A stretch of DNA of 64,000 bases, from positions 10,724,001 to 10,788,000 of the forward strand of contig OX485804.1 of the NCBI GenBank assembly GCA_950295325.1, given 5' to 3'. Below the pieces are notes generated by a model. It ran no database searches. It had not been told where the DNA came from and worked only from the letters and a program-made list of their open reading frames with translations. Each line of letters opens with the position of its first letter. Position 1 is the first letter of the stretch. Source of the stretch: Polytrichum commune (taxonomy: Eukaryota; Streptophyta; Polytrichopsida; Polytrichales; Polytrichaceae). Both the position numbers and the translations under genes were made by a program. Positions 11,903-24,827 of the stretch are shown piece after piece.

Positions 11903-14613
11903 AATGTAGTCAAACCAAGAAATTACATTGAAAAAATTACACCATTCATTACAATGAGTGTGCACTTTGGAATAGTCTAGGCAAAAATTGGAGTGGACCA
12001 CATCAATTTGCAAATTTCTTAGATTTAAGTGTTGCATGTATAGTGTGGTTACATCAACAAAAACACAAGTTAGATGAACGTCGCTTAGCTTGACATGATT
12101 CACACATTAATGAAGGTGTAATTGTGATAAGTGGCATGGTGTAATGCATATTGATGTCAATGGTGGTGTTGTATACATATAATGATGTCACATTACATTG
12201 ATTTGACTTCATATTAACTTATATTTTGACCCCAAGAATATCTCATGCCAAGTGGTTTGGTGTGATGCATACCAATGACAAGCTTGATGTTGTCAAATGA
12301 CACATACAAAAGAAATATCACATTGATTGACTTTACAATACATCGTGTTTTGAACATTGAAACATCTAGTGTGGTATACAACACTTTCTTTGTAAGCAAG
12401 AAATAGTGCCAATCTAATTATAACCATGCTCCACTTTAATTTTCAAACATGGATGCTTAGATTAGGGTTTTACACAAGTCTTATAAGAATAACTGGTGTA
12501 GCATTGAAGAGTACTAAGGAGCTACACTACACTACCAATGGCTAACGTGCACTTGATGTGTTGTACCAATTAAGTCTTATTTGACTAAAATTGAGTTTTG
12601 GGCACCACAAGTGAATCTTGCAAGTTTATTGGCCTAGTCAAAGGAAACTTCACATGTTTGCTTGGTCACCCTATGAAAATAAAGGTGATATGGGCATGTC
12701 ATACTTATTTACCTTTCATATCCAATCTCTTGTATCCATTGCAACCATCCACAATCATTATTATTGTCCATTCATTCTTCCAAATCTACTTAGCACATAC
12801 GTATTAGTGCTAGTTGGTGAAACTTATTGTGCACAATAAATGGCTAAATGCCATGACAACAAACATTTCCCCTATCATGTACTGGTTTGACATTTTAGGA
12901 TTGCAAATGTTCTAGACCCTTATGATCATATTCCCAACCACTCGAGCTATTGGATTGATGCTCCAATATAACTAATGCTAAACTTGAGTACTACCATGCA
13001 CATGTGATGCCCAAAGATGCCACTGTATTGTTAGGTTTAAACTTGACATACTGTGTGTTATAGGCCACCCATACAACCACCCCCCACTAGAAGCTCCTAC
13101 ACCATAACACATCATACAATTCATAGAATTTACATATTGCATTGATAGATTTGCCACAAAAACCCTTGATAGAAAAACAACAAAATATCAACCGCTCATC
13201 AACAACATCATAGCAAGAGGATGGAACATAGTCCCACTCGTGGTCTTAGTTGCAAGTACAAGAGCTACAACACACATCCCATCAATGAAAAGCTTGGAAA
13301 CAAAACTTAAAGTTCTTATTATGAACATCAAGAGTACATTCAAACAAATCAACATAACTGTCACACAATATGCACATTCTATACTAGTCCATTAATGAAG
13401 ACCAGAGAATTGACAACCTATCACAAACCTCCAAAACCCGTCATAAAATTAAATTCCACTATACCATACTCTCGAAATGGTACTACATTCTCAGGTGAGT
13501 CCTACTAACAAGCACATGCTACCGGTTATTGTTAATGGCTACTAGTTATTAAATGTAGCGTCTACTCCCTGCAATTGTCCTTTAGGGCGTGGCCAAGGAT
13601 GTTCTACAAACAAACACTCTATTCACTCCGGCCTCTTTTGGAGACCAGAGTTCTTCTACTAAACTCGAGCATAATCCAATGCCCAGGAGCCAAAATTCTA
13701 CACCCAATATATTTGACGAAAAAAACCCCTCACAATGGCTCTTACAACTAATTTCAATTTTGCCAAAATTAGCGTACGTTCTTTATCTTTTAAATTATAT
13801 TAATCATCAATACAAACAATGTATGATAAAGATTTGCTAGAGTTTTATCATTCTTATTAAAACATACTAATTTTTACTTGAAGCCTCATGGGCTTAGTAC
13901 TTTGAAACTACTATTGTTTCAATGATTGAAATCCAATGAAGTTAGGACATTGTGAGAGTAGAGAGTTAGCATTTGAAAGGATGTCTTGAAGAATATCTTG
14001 AAAATAAATTTGAATGACATGCATCCAATAACAAGACTGATAAGGTAGATAGCCTATTCTAGATACTTAGAATCTGTACATATTAGAGTTATCTTTTAAG
14101 TCTTTCAGAAACTAATGTTTTGGTAGGAAAATTTCATCCAACTTTTGATGTATATAAGGTTAAGGAGTGTTCAAGTGGTGTCGGAACCTCCAATTTTGGT
14201 GAATGAAGAAGGTGCGTTTGACTTTGGCCAAAAGACAACTACACAAAATTTGAGTTCCTAAACTTTTGAGAGCACCAATTTTTGGTGCCTTCAAAGGCAC
14301 AAACTAGTTTCAACGTTCTAAATCCTTGGTAAGTATTCTAGACTACCTAACACATTTGTCTCATCACTTGTCTTAACAAGGACGCCTCAAATCGCTAGGA
14401 GGTGTAGATGCCCACCACCTAGTGTCGAGATGCCCCATGCAACATGTGGCTACCTAAACTCAAACGCAAAGGACCCACAAATGCTCCCACCTCTAGTAAG
14501 ATACTAGGATCCAAACAAGATAATCACAAAACCAACACGACCATGGTCTTTAGAAAAGTGTTCAACATCATGTTGTCAAGAGAAACCCCCTCCCCTCCCC
14601 TTTCTACCACACT
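11903..14613. other. No gene seen
   Basis: AT-rich intergenic DNA with short scattered ORFs of 60-83 codons that show no recognisable domain, splice context or composition change. Treated as non-coding. Confidence 0.5.
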
Positions 14614-15008
14614 GATTATCACATTTAGTGCATGTGGTATCGATGCCTAAAACATGCACTATTTCGCCAAATCTCAAAACCAGTGAGGGTTAAAAACTTC
14701 ACTGAGTGATAATGAATTCATAAATACATGCAAATTCACCATAGCTTTCAAGAAAATCAATGCGTGCTCTAAGGTGGTTGAAGAATGCATAATCTGTTCT
14801 AGCTTCTCTTCAGTCAGAGCCACTCACCCCCGAGGCATCTCCTAGCACTAGAATCTGAAGAGAGCTTGCATTACATGTTGCCAGCACTTTGGCCTCCCAA
14901 AACCCTAGATCTTCTGGTGGCACTAATTTCATAGCATAAAGAAGTTTAGCATCACCTTCACTAATTTCCCACACGCACTACTACCCCATCCTCAGTAAAT
15001 GGATAATC
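14614..15008. repeat. ~395 bp MITE, family B copy 2
   Basis: Termini GATTATCACATTTAGTG and CAGTAAATGGATAATC mirror each other imperfectly. The sequence is collinear with the 11502-11902 copy at both ends. The middle differs: a ~100 bp stretch near 14800-14900 has no counterpart in copy 1. Both copies lie in the same orientation, 3.1 kb apart. Confidence 0.7.
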
Positions 15009-16290
15009 ATCTGCTGTGCATGCCCAGAGGCTGACTCACAGGGCCACTGGCCTACATTTTTTGCACTCAAACATGATATGTACTCAAGTTTCAACTTGCT
15101 ATTTATCTAACTTTAGTGGGGCATTTATAAAGTATCATACCCATAAGTATAAGGTCAAACACATGCACCTAAAAGCAAGCGTGTAATCACCTGTTGCTGA
15201 GTTCTATGTTGGGCAATCCCGACAGAGCCGACAGAGATGCCCCCATGCAAGCAGAATAGGTCATGTGTAGGTACTTCTCACTTTGAAAATCGATAATCAA
15301 ATCAAATTAGTGGCGAATATTTTGATTTGGGGGAGAGTAGAATTGCCTTTGGATTCCTAACTCCAAAAGTTTAATCGTATGTGCACTGGATCAAAATGAG
15401 AGCCTCCACTCACCAAAGTGTCAGGAATAGGAGTGCTTACCTTAGACCTTAGGCGATCCAAGAAAACAATGTGGGTCTTTATGTGGGAAAGAAGGTTGAT
15501 GCTCCTGAGGCCACATCTGATGAGCACATTACAAGCAATTGAAGACATGAAATATGAAATTGTCAAATGCTGGGATTGATTGAGTGTTTTGTGCACTTTG
15601 GGCTATCAATACCCAAAACCATACTGCTGAGCACTTAAATGCCTGGAAAAGTAAGGCAAACAGAGATCAGTCTACATAAGTCAATATTGTACAATTAAAT
15701 TACGCTTGGGTCCTCTCTTGTGATATTAATTTTCCATTAGCTGTCAGATGAATTACCTACTTCATTTACATTCTTAAAATCCAGACAAGCTACTGAGACA
15801 TGAAAGTGTACAACCACTCAAATGCAACAATTCAAACTTCACAGGTTTGACTTTATTTTCTGTAGTTGAATCAGAGCAATCTATGTGCCTACACACTTGT
15901 CACACGTGAATGCGAAGTGATTACACTTGAAAGGCCACAATCACAGACCCCCTTCTCGTTGAATTTTGCAGTCACTCTAAAAGAGAAAACAATTTGTCCA
16001 GTGAAAAGGCTTACCTCTCTGCAGGGAGACTGAATTCAAGAAGAAAGTCATAATGCTTCCAGATCTCCAAAGGCAAGTGTATAAAACTCCACATCTGATG
16101 GTACAACAACACCTATGCAATGGTGACAAGCATTGTGCACCTAAAGCATCCCAGGACCTTTCTCAAAAGACTGCTATTATTCGTGCACTGGCAGCTTACC
16201 ATGCTTTCTTGATCATTGCATAAAGTTGTAGGAACAGCCCCAAAGGCATATCAACCACAAGCTTTACCTCGTCAATATCTAATTTATAAA
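15009..16290. other. IDH downstream region, no other gene seen
   Basis: The part nearest 16290 is likely the 3'UTR of the minus-strand IDH gene. The rest has no ORF with recognisable content. Confidence 0.5.
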
Positions 16291-19200
16291 CTAGAGATGT
16301 TCGATAAGTGCTTTTGTGTAGTCAGATGTGGTGGATTTTCCACCTAGATCAGCTGTGAGGTACTTGCCATCAGCAATTGTGTCGAGGACAGCTTTGTGGA
16401 TCTGGTCTGCAATGTCGTTTAATTTAAGGTGCTGTAGCATCATTACTGAGCTGAGCAACAAAGCTGTTGGATTTGCCATGTTCTGTCCACCAATAGCCAA
16501 AAAGACATGAATAGCACACAATGATATTTAATATCAATGTCCAATCATTTTTCAATATAGGACGAGCATACTACAACAAAAATAGCTAGAAGAGCACCTC
16601 CTAAAACTCCAACATAGTAACACAAAAATAAAAAACCTCAGAAATAAGCCGGAACAGAAACTCCAAGTGCTACATAGAACATTAACATACTCAAAACAGG
16701 ACAACAAAGCTCAGTAAACCATCATACCCAAGAGTAAAATAAAACCTATTTCTGAGAGCTTCGAAGAGTGTCAAGCAAAAGTGAAACCAGTTTCTGAGAT
16801 GGTGTGTATGTTAGGCACTCTCAACAAAACATGTATCGAAACTATGGGTTGAGTTATCAACCTTGCCAGCAATGTCAGGGGCTGTTCCATGAACAGCTTC
16901 CATCAGAGCCAACCCATTCTCTCCAATGTTGCCACTGCCACAACACCACAAGTAGAAATGTAAGACCAAATTCATTTTTATGGAGGTCCCATGTCTAATA
17001 TGGTCAACATGAATCCACCTAATGAATCCATTAGCAATAAAGCTCATTGTCCCTATCTGCAAATTTCAAACAATGAGGAGAATCTTATCTGACACTAGGA
17101 AGAGGGAAAGACTGTTTAAAAGTGGCTACATTCTGATAACCAAGCCCTTGTTTGAGAAAATTCGGAACTTCTGAGGCCTGGAATATTTATGGAAGGGTTG
17201 GTGTGCATTACTTTGGGTAGATTGAAACAATGTACAGACACCCATACTTGGCATGTGTAAATAACCTAACATGCTCAAATATCTGCTGTCCAGTCCGGGT
17301 ACATAGAACAAACATTTAGAATCCTGGTTTCTATGAATTAGAATTAAGGATTTGACTGGTCTTCAAGTGCGCTTCCAAGTTTGATTCAGGTGAGCAGAAT
17401 TTACATTGTCGAAGCTAAGTGCAGCAGGGGCAACTTTCAAGGTCACCACTGCTAAGTACAAGAATTTGATATCTTCTCACTCCACCTTCTCAAGAAAGGT
17501 TAGTTAGAAGATATCAAATTCTTGAAGGTCATCAATCTGGATGGTCTCACTTAGTCATCTAACAACACAAAGTGCCTTACCTGGGTGTCAACCCTAGACC
17601 ACCAATGAGACCTGCACACAAATCGCTAATAATATCACCATATAGATTGGGCATCACGCATACATCGAACAATGCTGGGTTCTTCACCAACTGCAAGAAG
17701 AACACATCAATGCACGGTGAGGTAGTGACAATTTTACCTTTCACAAGATAATTATAGGATCCCAAACATGCATGCAACTAAAGGTGAGGATAAAGACCTA
17801 GAGGCTGAGTCAAGGTAATATTTTTAGTCAGCTGCTGTTTGAAATATCCAACTAATACCATCAATGATTTCAGGAAGAGATAGATAGATCTCAAGGTGGT
17901 TAGTGAAAATCGTTTACCATCATGCAGCAATTGTCTATGATCACCTCCTCATACACAATCTCTGGATATTCTTCAGCTACTTCCCTACAACACTGGTAGA
18001 TCACCCCAGCCAGCAATACGATACGTTAGCTCCTCATGGATACCTTGCCGAGTTTAGATGACAGTTTCAAAAATTGGGCCTGGCATTCTTTTGCATTGTT
18101 CCACAGATACCCATCGTAGTGCCACCTAGCTGAGCAACACTAGGAAGGATTAAGACAGCTTCAATTGGAAATGTTCTCAAAGCAAAAACCATTACAATAT
18201 GCTGCAAACACTTACCTCCAAGAAGAGCCCATCAGTTTTCTTCATGATATTTGCTTTGTGAATGGCTGACACGCGCTTCCGGCCATGCAGCTTAGCATAA
18301 TGGAATGCATATTGAGCAACTCGCTTACTTGCCTGCCTAGTGATGATTTTCAAGCTCTCCACCACACCACTCACGACCTGAAAAACTATCACATCAAACT
18401 CAGCCAGTGCACTTCAAGTGGCAAGATGTGCATTGAACAAAGTGATGATGCAATTAATGTCTAAAAGATGATGTTATATGGTTCCTAGCACCTCCTGATA
18501 CTGCAAAGACTTGCAATGATGACATATTGACAATATGATCCTGTTAGAGGTTCCTAAGCTCCAATCTGCTCTTCCATTTCTTCCAATTCCCTCCATTTCC
18601 AAACAAACATTATGATTGAATTTGCTAAAGAGGATATCTGCATTGGTAAGCCTAGGGCGCTTTATAAGATTTGTCAGGGATTTGCTAGGTTAGATGACAT
18701 AAAGGTTAAAGGTTTAGGGTTTAGGTGTACGTATTCACAGGAAACGAAGATAAATGCACATCTCCTTTCCTCCAAGTGTTGAGAGCCATATCCCTCTCTG
18801 CCTGAAATGTGTGTCCTGTTCTAATTTCTGTGCAGGACTCACCTGATGTTCCAGCCCACTGTATTCTCCTTCCGTATTTTCTCGGATTGTTACAAGATCA
18901 ACATTGTCATACCGTGTCTTGTACCCAGGAATGCTCAGGCATGGTCTGACATTGGCAAACAATCCAAGCTCCTTTCTCAAGGTTAGGTTCAGGGACTTGT
19001 GCCCCTTTCCAATAGGAGTAGCCATGGGACCCTTCAATCCTATCCCATTCCTCCGTACAGACTCCATGCTCTCCCACGTGAGAAAACTACCTGTCCGCGG
19101 GTCCACTTTTGTATCCACATAGTGTTCCTCCCACTCAATTGGAGCATTTACAGCTCTAAAAATCTGAACCAGGTTGAAAAACCAAATACATTCAATTCCT

Positions 19201-20842
19201 AGATAAGACAAAACAAGTTGCAGTACACCAACGCAGAGACAGCCAGCCATGCAGTATCCTTACTAGTCGTGCAAGTATGTAATCTTAAAAAAAAAGGAAA
19301 TACAGAAGATGAATCAATGCTACAAACATTGTTTGTAGTAATCCAATAACAGCAAGAATTCAGTAACACTCATCCAACCTTTATACAGAAAATTAAGACA
19401 CACAAAACCTAGTATTTAGCTAAAATATTCCCTTTCAAAGACGTGAAGCACAACATGCACCATGCTTCACAGGCGCTTTTTGCGACCTCCACACAGCAAG
19501 GCGATCCTATACCATCAGAAAATCCAAAAACGATTGGGAAGACACATAGCCATACAACGCCCTTACTTATAGGGCAAGTACGTAACCTAAGAAAAAGGAA
19601 AATAGAGAAGACAGAGCAGCAGTACTACAAACACTGGCAGCCACCTTAGGTACCTCTACTAGCAATCACATTACGTGAGAACAGGACACACACAGTCCTC
19701 ACGACATCAAAATTATCCACCTCCAGTTCACAAATTCAGTACCACTAATCCAACCTTTAGAAGGAAAATCAAGACAGACGTAGACTAAAACCAGAACAGT
19801 AAACATTCCCTCGCAAAGGCACGAGGCACAACATCCACCGCATTTCACAGGCACTTTTCACGACCTCCACACAGCAATGTGATACTACAGCACTAGAAAA
19901 TCTGGAAACGATTATGAACGCAGACAGCCATGCAATCCCCTTACTAGTCAGGTAAGTATGTAACTTAGCAAAATAAAAAATAATAGAGGAGACAAAGCAG
20001 CAGCACTACAAACAAACAAACAGTGGCAGCCACTTTAAGTTCCTCTATTAGAAGTCACATTACAGAGGAGGACAAACACAGTCCTCACAACATCTGCATT
20101 CTCTGCGTCCAGTTGACAAATTCAGTACCACTCATCAGACCTCTAAAAAATTTATTACAACATACAAGACCTAGAACCAGAACAAAAACATTCCACCATG
20201 CACCACGCTTCGCAGGTGCATTTCGCGACCTCCACACAACCATGGAATCCTACCGCACTAAAAAATCCGGAAATGATTGCGAAGACAGACAGCTATGCAA
20301 GCCCCTTACTAATCGTGCAAGTAGGTAACATAAAAATAAGGAAACAGAGAAGATAAAGCAGCAATACTACAAACAAACAATGGCAGTCACGTTCGGTTCC
20401 TCTATTGGCCATCACATTGCATATGAAGAGGACACACACGGTCCTCACGACAACAAAATTCCCCACCTCCCCTTCACAAATTCAGTACTAGACAAGACAG
20501 GCCTCCTCCTCACGAACTACCCACTCAACCGACCTTAAGAAAAGAAAATATAGACACAAACAGGAAACGAGTCCCTTACGATTGCGATGACTCCTGGAAC
20601 GTACTACTCACCTCTTTCACAGACTGGGCAATCTCGGGCCCAATGCCGTCCCCGGGGAACAAAGTGGCCGTGATGACCTTGTTCTCCCCATCAGATTCTG
20701 AAGAGTACGATCTTCGACTCGTTGGAACCGAGAACTCATCTTGGCTCATCCTCGATGAGGATCTTCCTGCCCCAGCAGCCGCGGCGGAAAGGTATTGACG
20801 CCATGCCGTGCGCACACCCCCACAAGCCGATCTCATCGCCAT
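16291..20842 (-). CDS. IDH: NAD-dependent isocitrate dehydrogenase, catalytic subunit, mitochondrial
   Basis: Seven exons, all GT-AG: 20612-20842, 18843-19163, 18216-18377, 17918-17992, 17581-17690, 16862-16934, 16291-16482, giving 387 residues in one unbroken frame. The enzyme oxidises isocitrate to 2-oxoglutarate with NAD+ in the TCA cycle. After an Arg/Ser/Ala-rich N-terminus ([18 protein letters not shown], likely mitochondrial presequence) come [90 protein letters not shown] and [13 protein letters not shown]. These are the substrate, metal and nucleotide segments of the beta-decarboxylating dehydrogenase fold. The C-terminal [14 protein letters not shown] matches the catalytic (Arabidopsis IDH5/6-type) rather than the regulatory subunits. 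Intron 1 is long (1.45 kb) and repeat-filled. The gene appears intact. Confidence 0.95.
17459..17524. repeat. Perfect 19-bp hairpin in IDH intron 5
   Basis: CAAGAATTTGATATCTTCT (17459-17477) and its exact reverse complement (17506-17524) are separated by 28 bases, inside the intron between exons 5 and 6. It could be a small foldback remnant or an RNA structure. Nothing more can be said from sequence. Confidence 0.7.
19235..20560. repeat. ~370 bp tandem repeat, about four copies, in IDH intron 1
   Basis: Landmarks recur: CTTACTAGTC-GTGCAAGTATG-like at ~19258, 19563, 19939 and 20306, and GACCTCCACACAGCAA-like at ~19480, 19859 and 20225. Periods are ~305, 376 and 367 bp. Copies are ~75-85% alike by eye and non-coding. 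The array accounts for nearly all of intron 1. Confidence 0.8.
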
Positions 20843-23735
20843 CGCTCCAAATCAATCGATCAATCAGTCGATCGAATGGTTCAATCCAACCCTAGGTGCT
20901 TCTACTCTCCGTTGCTAACACTCATCCTTGACTGTCCCGCACCCTAACGCTCCTCTGCACTTGGCCAGGTGCTTCAATCTAACTCACTGCTTGTTTTGCT
21001 TGTTGGTTTTGTTGTGCTTGCGCTTGTGCTTCTGCTTCGGGGTTCTTCCCCGCGTGCAGTTTGCGAATCTTGTGAAGCGGGCACCGCGGCTACCCTTTCA
21101 TGGCCCCCAAGGCTTGCTAATAGCCAAGTACGCTAAGCTAAGGGCATGTTCACACATTGCACACCAAGCGCAAACACAAAGGCGTGCTAAATCGGGTAAC
21201 ATTCATTCTTTTAGAGGGGAGTAGTCTCATTATATGTATGTCTTGCATGTTTCACTCTAAGGTAGAAATACCATAACCCGTGAAAATAAGGTGATTCGCA
21301 TTGAAGATTTGGTATGACAATCATGGGATTATTTTCCAAAATGAACGAGAAGGATTCATGAATATTTTTCTGCCTTGTACAGAAAATTCCAGAATTCTTC
21401 AAAGTGGAAAGTTTGTTCAACCTCCTACTCGTTCACGAGATTCTCCCTACACTGAACACGGTACTCCGCATTTCCATACAAAACATCACCTAAATCAGTT
21501 ACCTCATGAGTACATTAACACTTGACTCCCATTGGCTACACTAAGCGTGCACTCATTGAAGTTGCCGCCGAGCCATGATCCGTTTCATGAATGGTATTTC
21601 ACCGTTCTAGCAGCGGTCTAGTGCACGGCTAGAGGGTGGTTAACCGCTTGTGGTATTTTTCTACCTTATATGAGCTTCATAAATTGTGAGTCATGTGATC
21701 AACATTTATTACTTACAATACACAAGGTTTTACGTAGAAATAATTGAAGCTAGGATTCTTTTTGGGCAAAGATTATGAGGCCTTGATAGTTGATTCTCTT
21801 ATAGAGGAGTTGAAAGTTGGGTTGTAATAGACCTAAGCTATGTTGGCCCGGGAGAGCTTTTCGGGCCCCACCAGTGTTACAATAACAAATGGGCCTAACG
21901 CGTGGGTCTAGCTCCTGGGCTAAAGCCGGCAATGTTCCGTTGTAGGGCCACATCTTGATAATAGGTGAACATTGCTATGAGAGCGTCTCCCCCACTCGTG
22001 GAGCCGCAAACGAGCCTTTGTCATTGGCTTTTTAGAAGGTCTTATGGGAGTGGTTTTGGAGTTGTGCGTAAGGTCTTGGCATCAAACTCCCGTTCAGTTG
22101 GCTAGGACACGAGTTTGAGAGTGTGTTCATAAAGTCCTTCGAGTTTTCTTAAGATTTAAATCCATATGTTCAAAGAGTGGTGTTGGATTATTAAAAATCG
22201 GCTTTCTAGTTTGTCATACTGCAATAAGTGGGTCAACCTAGCCTTGGATAAGTTGATATAGGGTTTAGTGTGGTGGGTTCCATGGTTAAACCCTATTTTA
22301 GATCCTAATTTTTTTCTTCAATTTCTTTGGGACGGCAATTGGGCATGACATTACTTGGCACTAGAATGTCGTACCCCTAGTACCGGGAAGTTTGGGAAGT
22401 TGAAGAGAACAAGAGCAAGTTGTCATGTAGACCACTTGCCCATCACATTCTAGTGGGATATAAGGGCAAACCCACTCAAATGTAGATGGAATCTAGTGGG
22501 GTAAGGTTCGTATGCACCAACTAGTTGCTCTCGTCTTCTCAAATCCAAGTCCACCAATTAACGTCCTCTTCATCTTAAAACCGGTCTTCAATCCTTCAGT
22601 GACTGACACTTGTAGGTAAAAATGTTTTAGTGGACGCATGAAAGTCTAGCAGATTGTGTCCACATCCCTCCACATTTTAGTAGGCCACCAAAATGTGGTT
22701 AAGTTGGCAGCTTGTGCTTATTTACAAGCGAACACCTCCAACCCACCAACCTATTATCTAGAATCTAGTGGGTGAGCAGCCTACATGGAAACTCACCCTA
22801 ATTCACGTCGATAGTTGGGGCCAACCTTGCAAAATGAATAGTATTCATCTTGAGTATTGTTCATTTAACAAGAGCAAACCTTTAGATGTGCCGGACCATG
22901 GTTCATCCACCAGACACTAGCTATATTGCGTAATCTAGTGCATGCATGTCTACCAATTGTGGGGTCTCAACACACAATGTGCAATTCGTGGAGGTGCGGT
23001 CATTTGAAGTCAACACAAGTACATGCATCTCCTAGCCTTGATTTGAGTCTAGCAAGATGACCTACACCCAAGTTGCCCCATTTGGTAAAGGGTGCACATG
23101 CTATGGTATGTGTATAATGTTATGGGGGTCCAAGGAGTTCCACCCAACTCTCAAAATAGGCTCCAACACATGATGAGCTAACAAACTCTTAATAAGAAAA
23201 TCTCTCAAAGTAGGATCAAACCATAGTTTTGTCTCTCTTCAAGGGACTTTATGCGTAACTCTATTAGATATCTAGATGGACGAGACTTGTATGTGAGCCT
23301 AGAGCGGAGAGCGGAGAGCGTAGATGAAATAAAAATAATAAACTTGCAAGACTAAAATTATGATATTTCAAAAATAGACAGAATATTCTAGAATATTCTA
23401 GAATCTGCCAATAATAGTAAAAATTGGACCTATTTCCGTGGGATGTATATGTCATAAAATTTAAAAAATGGCCCTGAATTTGGAATGGTCTTATTAAGTT
23501 TGGAAACCGTGAGGTGGTTGAATTATTAAAACCAAGGATGATCACAAGAAAAAATCAATGAAAATGGATTTTCAGAGATTGGTATAATTGAAGAATGAGT
23601 CAATCAAAATACAAAGGAATCAAAATAATGAACTTCCTTCGTTTTTATTCATCACTTTTCTCTTTGTCTTATATGTGAGTCTACTCTATAGCTTGGACTT
23701 TAGCAATTATCGTATGTGGCCGAATAGATTATATA
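20843..23735. other. IDH upstream region and gene-free DNA
   Basis: 20843-20930 is the probable IDH 5' leader. Beyond it there are no supported genes. The 98-codon plus ORF at 20928 is a low-complexity Leu/Cys stretch with no domain. Sequence around 21540-22950 has transposon-like wording (short repeated phrases) but no element ends could be fixed. Confidence 0.45.
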
Positions 23736-24248
23736 TTGGACTCATACCCAACATCATTGTATATACACTTGCATACAATGGGTGATGAGAGAGATATGTT
23801 TGCTGGATTAGGATGGGAGAAGGAAATTAGGAGTCTAGCAGATCCTCATATTCTGGTTAATTTGTCGCCGGAATTTTTGTTTGCTGCTGGAAATCGAAGT
23901 AGTGATGACTACGACCTGACTCCATTTTCGCAGTTTACACAAACATGGAGGTGGAGGACGCGGGAGGAGCAAAAATAACGTGAGTAAAAAGAAAAGAGGC
24001 AGGAAGATGTGCCGGAGAAGGACGTTGATTTGGATGAAGACAAATCGAACGAAACGGAGGAGGAGAAGGTGAAGGTTGTAGGGGAATCTTCGAAGTCTCT
24101 TTCATTTCGCGAACGGATGAGAGCCTTGCCGCCACATCATCTGCCGTTGAAGGATCGAAAGAGAGATAAGACAGTTTCTTATATGGATTTGCTTAGACCG
24201 GGTCCACCTCCCTCGGATTCATCCAAGAAGTATGCGAAACGGAAATAA
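23736..24248 (+). pseudogene. Broken ORF of unknown function, Lys/Glu-rich middle
   Basis: One frame runs from an ATG at 23736 through GLGWEKEIRSLADPHILVNL and WRWRTREEQK, meets TAA at 23976-23978 and again at 23985-23987, then continues in the same frame. The later part includes FRERMRALPPHHLPLKD and YMDLLRPGPPPSDSSKKY, to a TAA at ~24246. Both halves have coding-like composition and share one frame. The simplest reading is a single ORF with two nonsense codons in a GAA/AAA-rich stretch. An alternative is an intron using AAC|GTGAGT at 23980, but no matching short-range acceptor was convincing. Family not recognised. Confidence 0.4.
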
Positions 24249-24357
24249 AGTTGATAGACATAGGAAGCATTGTAATCATACCTTTATTATATCAATCAAT
24301 TATTGCAATTGGTTTTGGCGGTGACAGTTCTTGGAAAGGAAGGATTTGGAAGAGATA

Positions 24358-24512
24358 AGAGTACACAAAATGTAGTGAACTATGAAAGGAACATGGTTGA
24401 AAGAGGTATGGCCAAATTCGATGACTCCCAACTTCACCTTGCGAGTCATCGAATTTGGCCACACCTCTTTCAACCATGTTCCTTTCATAGTTCACTACAT
24501 TTTGTGTACTCT
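24358..24512. repeat. Near-perfect 70-bp foldback (hairpin)
   Basis: 24358-24427 and 24443-24512 are reverse complements over 70 bases with a single mismatch, around a 15-base loop (CCAACTTCACCTTGC). Transcribed from either strand this would form a very stable stem, like a young miRNA/siRNA foldback. It could equally be a recent inverted duplication or a foldback transposon remnant. The short ORFs that cross it are symmetrical artefacts. Confidence 0.85.
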
Positions 24513-24827
24513 ATGCGAAGTGGAGCTACAGATGAAGAGTCACTTGAATGCGCTGGAGGCCGAAGAGAAACGTCATGTATCTTAAATTGTTAATGCTTGA
24601 ATGTATTTACAGAAAATTTAGGCAGTCTTGTAAATAATTATTTTCTGCCTAAGCTGCTAGTAACATGCGGTAGCCGTGCATAGTCTATATAGTATGAATG
24701 ACAAAACACTTTTTATTGAAAAAAACAATATGAATATTGTCTTGCTGACTCAGTACATGTAATGACAAGGGAATTTTGAGTGGCCACCGTCCATTGAAAA
24801 GAATCTAGGCTGTTTGTGGGTTGGCTC

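Noticed and set aside
20928-21224. 98-codon plus ORF divergent from IDH
   Set aside because: Leu/Cys-rich low-complexity start, no domain, no splice sites of note; probably chance in the IDH upstream region.
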